DNA from: Clostridia bacterium
Lineage (GTDB): Bacteria; Bacillota; Clostridia; Oscillospirales; CAG-272
NCBI GenBank assembly: GCA_017461825.1
Contig: JAFTXB010000101.1
Location: 1-7,405, forward strand
Reading direction: 5' to 3'
Length of the DNA: 7,405 nt
The notes under the pieces are model-generated. The model searched no databases and was not told the DNA's origin. It saw only the letters and a list, made by a program, of their open reading frames with translations. A program made the position numbers and the translations under genes. Positions 5,989 to 7,405 of the stretch are shown one piece after another (the first letter of the stretch is position 1; every line of letters starts with the position of its first letter).

Positions 5989-5994
5989 CTCCTC
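5989..5994 (-). promoter_or_regulatory. Ribosome binding site that fixes the esterase start
   Basis: GAGGAG on the minus strand lies 6 nt before the ATG at 5982. It supports this start over in-frame ATGs at 6000 and 6144, which would overlap the upstream coding region or lack a comparable site. Confidence 0.8.
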
Positions 5995-6007
5995 TATCAT
6001 GTCATGT

Positions 6008-7111
6008 TTACGGCTTGCATCTGCCGCAAGCGGCATAGCCGTTCCCCTCCGCCTCCTGACGGGTGGTGAAATAGATCTGATTCTCCTCGTTGGGAAGCAC
6101 GGAGCAGGTGGGCAGGTGGAAGGTCTTGCTGTTGAGGTTTCCAATATAGGCGTACTCGGTCACGGCAGAACCTTCCGAGGTGGTTTTCTCGCTTTCGGTG
6201 GGGTTGGTGGGCAGGTTGTTGTCCTTTGCCGTGTAGAAGGTTACTGCCGCCCCGTCGCTTACGCAAACGATGTCACCCTGCATATCGGTGCGGTAAAGCA
6301 CAACGTCGGCATCACGCAGGCGCGAGAGCACGTCCTCGTTTGGATGGTCGTACTGATTGTCAACACCGACCGAGATCACACCGTATGTGGGGGCCACCTC
6401 GCGCAAAAAGCGGTATGACGTAGAGGTCGAGCTACCGTGATGTCCAACCTTCAAAACGGTAGATTTTAAGGTCACGCCCGCATCCAGAAGATCGGATTCG
6501 GCGGAAGACTCCATGTCGCCTGTGAACAAAAATGAGGTTTCACCATATACGATACGGAGAACGATCGAGGTGTCGTTGGTCTCCTCATATGCTTTTAAAG
6601 GACCTACAACAGTCACGCTTGCCGAACCGAGCAAGAATCTCTGCCCCGCCGTTGGCACAGTCAAACCGCCTGCACGCTCCTCAGCTTTTGCAGCGAAATT
6701 GCGAAACGCCTTACTGTTATAGTCAGTAACAGGAGAAAAGACCTTCCCTGCCGTTGCCGCCGTGAGCGCACCTGACAGCCCGCCAACGTGATCCTCATGC
6801 GCATGCGTACAAACAACATAATCGAGATGTGAAATATTCTGCTTTTTGATGTAGGTATAGATGAGATCGCTGTCCTCAACATTGCCTCCATCGATCAGCA
6901 TCGTCTTTCCGTCACAGATCACAAGCGCCGCATCGGCTTGCCCCACATCGATGAAATGAATGGCAAAATCCGAATCGGTGGGCAGCGCCATCGCGTCGGA
7001 GGTGTCGGCAGAGGTGTCCGATTCAAACGGCTCGTCGGGCACCACACAGCCGCCAAGGGTTGCAAGTAATAAAAAAAGTGCTGTTATCGCACCGAGAAAA
7101 CGAAGCTTCAT
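6008..7111 (-). CDS. ComEC-like metallo-beta-lactamase-fold lipoprotein with Ada-like C-terminal domain
   Basis: The 367-residue protein has a lipoprotein signal peptide ending L-G-G-C (Cys22 lipidated) and an Asp/Ser/Thr linker. Residues about 48-295 form a metallo-beta-lactamase domain like the extracellular domain of the DNA-uptake protein ComEC: F-I-D-V-G-Q-A-D (53-60), T-H-A-H-E-D-H (102-108) with metal ligands His103, His105, Asp107 and His108, T-G-D (197-199), G-H-H-G-S (223-227) and Y-D-H-P (254-257). Without ComEC's membrane channel it is probably an anchored hydrolase; nuclease or phosphodiesterase activity is possible but unproven. After a Thr/Ser/Glu linker, residues 322-367 resemble the Ada zinc domain: Y-I-G-N-x-N-S-K-x-F-H-x-P-x-C ... 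G-Y-x-x-C-G-R-C, with likely ligands His332, Cys336, Cys362 and Cys365. The ATG at 7111 is chosen because AAAGGA (7118-7123) is 6 nt upstream, inside the extension a start at 7126 would give. It is the first gene of the operon with the esterase. Confidence 0.92.
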   Translation of the reverse strand: MKLRFLGAITALFLLLATLGGCVVPDEPFESDTSADTSDAMALPTDSDFAIHFIDVGQADAALVICDGKTMLIDGGNVEDSDLIYTYIKKQNISHLDYVVCTHAHEDHVGGLSGALTAATAGKVFSPVTDYNSKAFRNFAAKAEERAGGLTVPTAGQRFLLGSASVTVVGPLKAYEETNDTSIVLRIVYGETSFLFTGDMESSAESDLLDAGVTLKSTVLKVGHHGSSTSTSYRFLREVAPTYGVISVGVDNQYDHPNEDVLSRLRDADVVLYRTDMQGDIVCVSDGAAVTFYTAKDNNLPTNPTESEKTTSEGSAVTEYAYIGNLNSKTFHLPTCSVLPNEENQIYFTTRQEAEGNGYAACGRCKP

Positions 7112-7117
7112 ATACGT

Positions 7118-7123
7118 TCCTTT
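7118..7123 (-). promoter_or_regulatory. Ribosome binding site that fixes the ComEC-like gene start
   Basis: AAAGGA on the minus strand precedes the ATG at 7111 by 6 nt and makes the in-frame ATG at 7126 unlikely. Confidence 0.75.
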
Positions 7124-7134
7124 CATAAGTTATC

Positions 7135-7174
7135 AAAAAAAGCACAAACAAAATAGAAGGACGCGGGTTTGTGC
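7135..7174 (-). terminator. Terminator-like hairpin just upstream of the ComEC-like gene, possible attenuator
   Basis: On the minus strand GCACAAAC (7167-7174) pairs with GTTTGTGC (7142-7149) across a 17-nt loop and is followed at once by seven T residues (7141-7135). It ends only about 23 nt before the start codon, and no convincing promoter fits in between. Either it ends a gene to the right of the window, or it is an attenuator in the leader of this operon. A second copy of GCACAAAC at 7182-7189 could pair with the same downstream arm instead, which would be an unusual feature for a plain terminator. Confidence 0.6.
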
Positions 7175-7207
7175 GCTTACCGTTTGTGCTACAGTGGGCG
7201 TTTTTTC

Positions 7208-7304
7208 GGCGGGAGCGATTCTCGCTGCGGCTCGGTCACACTCGCGTTCTGACACCACACCGTGGTGTCATTCATTGCGCTCGTGCCGCTTCGCTACCCC
7301 CGCC
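7208..7304. repeat. Long imperfect foldback element
   Basis: Nested complementary arms can fold this stretch into one long hairpin: GGCGGG (7208-7213) with CCCGCC (7299-7304), AGCGA (7214-7218) with TCGCT (7291-7295), GCGGC (7227-7231) with GCCGC (7285-7289), and a perfect 9-bp tip TGACACCAC (7250-7258) with GTGGTGTCA (7262-7270) around a 3-nt loop. There is no coding signal. It may be a REP/MITE-like intergenic repeat or a structured RNA; the sequence alone does not decide. Confidence 0.6.
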
Positions 7305-7346
7305 CTACAAATTTGTGCGCTTTTTTTCGCAAATCTAACGTCGGTG

Positions 7347-7378
7347 ATTTTTCAGGGTCACGGCGGCCCCTGAAAAAT
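7347..7378. repeat. Perfect 11-bp inverted repeat
   Basis: ATTTTTCAGGG (7347-7357) and CCCTGAAAAAT (7368-7378) are exact reverse complements around a 10-base GC-rich loop. No T run follows on either strand, so it does not look like a normal terminator. A further small hairpin TAGC-GGGA-GCTA (7378-7389) abuts it. Confidence 0.65.
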
Positions 7379-7405
7379 AGCGGGAGCTATTCTGCTGGCT
7401 GTTCA

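Larger units (their letters stand above)
7168..7393. repeat. Two diverged direct repeat modules
   Basis: TTTGTGCGCTT occurs exactly at 7168-7178 and 7312-7322, and GCGGGAGC(G/T)ATTCT follows each copy, at 7209-7222 and 7380-7393 (13 of 14 bases equal). The order and direction are conserved while the DNA between them differs, suggesting two diverged copies of an intergenic repeat. The second copy runs towards the right window edge. Confidence 0.55.

Noticed and set aside
5983..6144. N-terminal extension of the esterase frame by 54 residues
   Set aside because: It overlaps the ComEC-like gene, reads as an Arg/Pro-rich shadow sequence, and the ATG at 5982 has a good ribosome binding site and begins with the family's conserved opening.
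5762..6418. Plus-strand frame of 218 codons opposite the esterase and ComEC-like genes
   Set aside because: It spans the ends of two clear minus-strand genes with conserved catalytic motifs and has no start signals of its own.
6960..7373. Plus-strand frame of 137 codons reaching into the right-edge repeats
   Set aside because: It starts antisense to the lipoprotein signal region and then reads through hairpin repeats; no ribosome site or domain is visible.
7142..7405. CRISPR array suggested by repeated TTTGTGC boxes
   Set aside because: Only two or three short copies exist, spacing is irregular, and no typical repeat length or spacer size is seen.

Overview
The window looks like chromosomal DNA from a low-to-mid GC, Gram-positive anaerobe of the Firmicutes/Clostridia type, probably an uncultured gut lineage. 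This is inference from several signs: strong GGAGG-type ribosome binding sites, sigma-A promoters with 17-nt spacers, two proteins with lipoprotein signal peptides, a BspA-type leucine-rich repeat protein, a DUF4886 protein and a ComEC-like lipoprotein. No rRNA, tRNA, CRISPR array, transposase or phage gene was seen.

Layout. (1) Positions 1-1294, minus strand: a two-gene operon encoding a protein with two SCP2-like domains, followed 19 nt later by a class III PLP-dependent aminotransferase of the glutamate-1-semialdehyde aminomutase type, which runs off the left edge. (2) Positions 1295-1526: a divergent promoter region with a clear sigma-A promoter on each strand. (3) Positions 1527-3729, plus strand: a probable three-gene operon encoding a cytidylate-kinase-like protein, a five-TM membrane protein with an outward-facing C-terminal beta domain, and a leucine-rich repeat protein without signal peptide. 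(4) Positions 3775-4897, plus strand: a separately promoted lipoprotein with a DUF4886 SGNH-hydrolase domain. (5) Positions 4917-4965: a strong terminator between convergent genes. (6) Positions 4987-7111, minus strand: a two-gene operon encoding a ComEC-like metallo-beta-lactamase-fold lipoprotein with an Ada-like zinc-binding tail, then a sialate-O-acetylesterase-like SGNH hydrolase. (7) Positions 7112-7405: no gene, but dense inverted and direct repeats, including a terminator-like hairpin just ahead of the ComEC-like gene.

How the genes may work together. The aminotransferase and SCP2-like genes are almost certainly co-transcribed and may share a hydrophobic or acyl substrate, but nothing here proves it. 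The two SGNH hydrolases face each other across the terminator, one exported and one cytoplasmic; both families act on esterified or acetylated glycans. The kinase, membrane protein and repeat protein share one promoter, but their joint role is unknown.

For novelty, the best candidates are the structured repeat region at the right edge, with its possible attenuator ahead of the ComEC-like gene, and the SCP2-like/aminotransferase pair. No complete, clearly new defence or mobile system was recognised.
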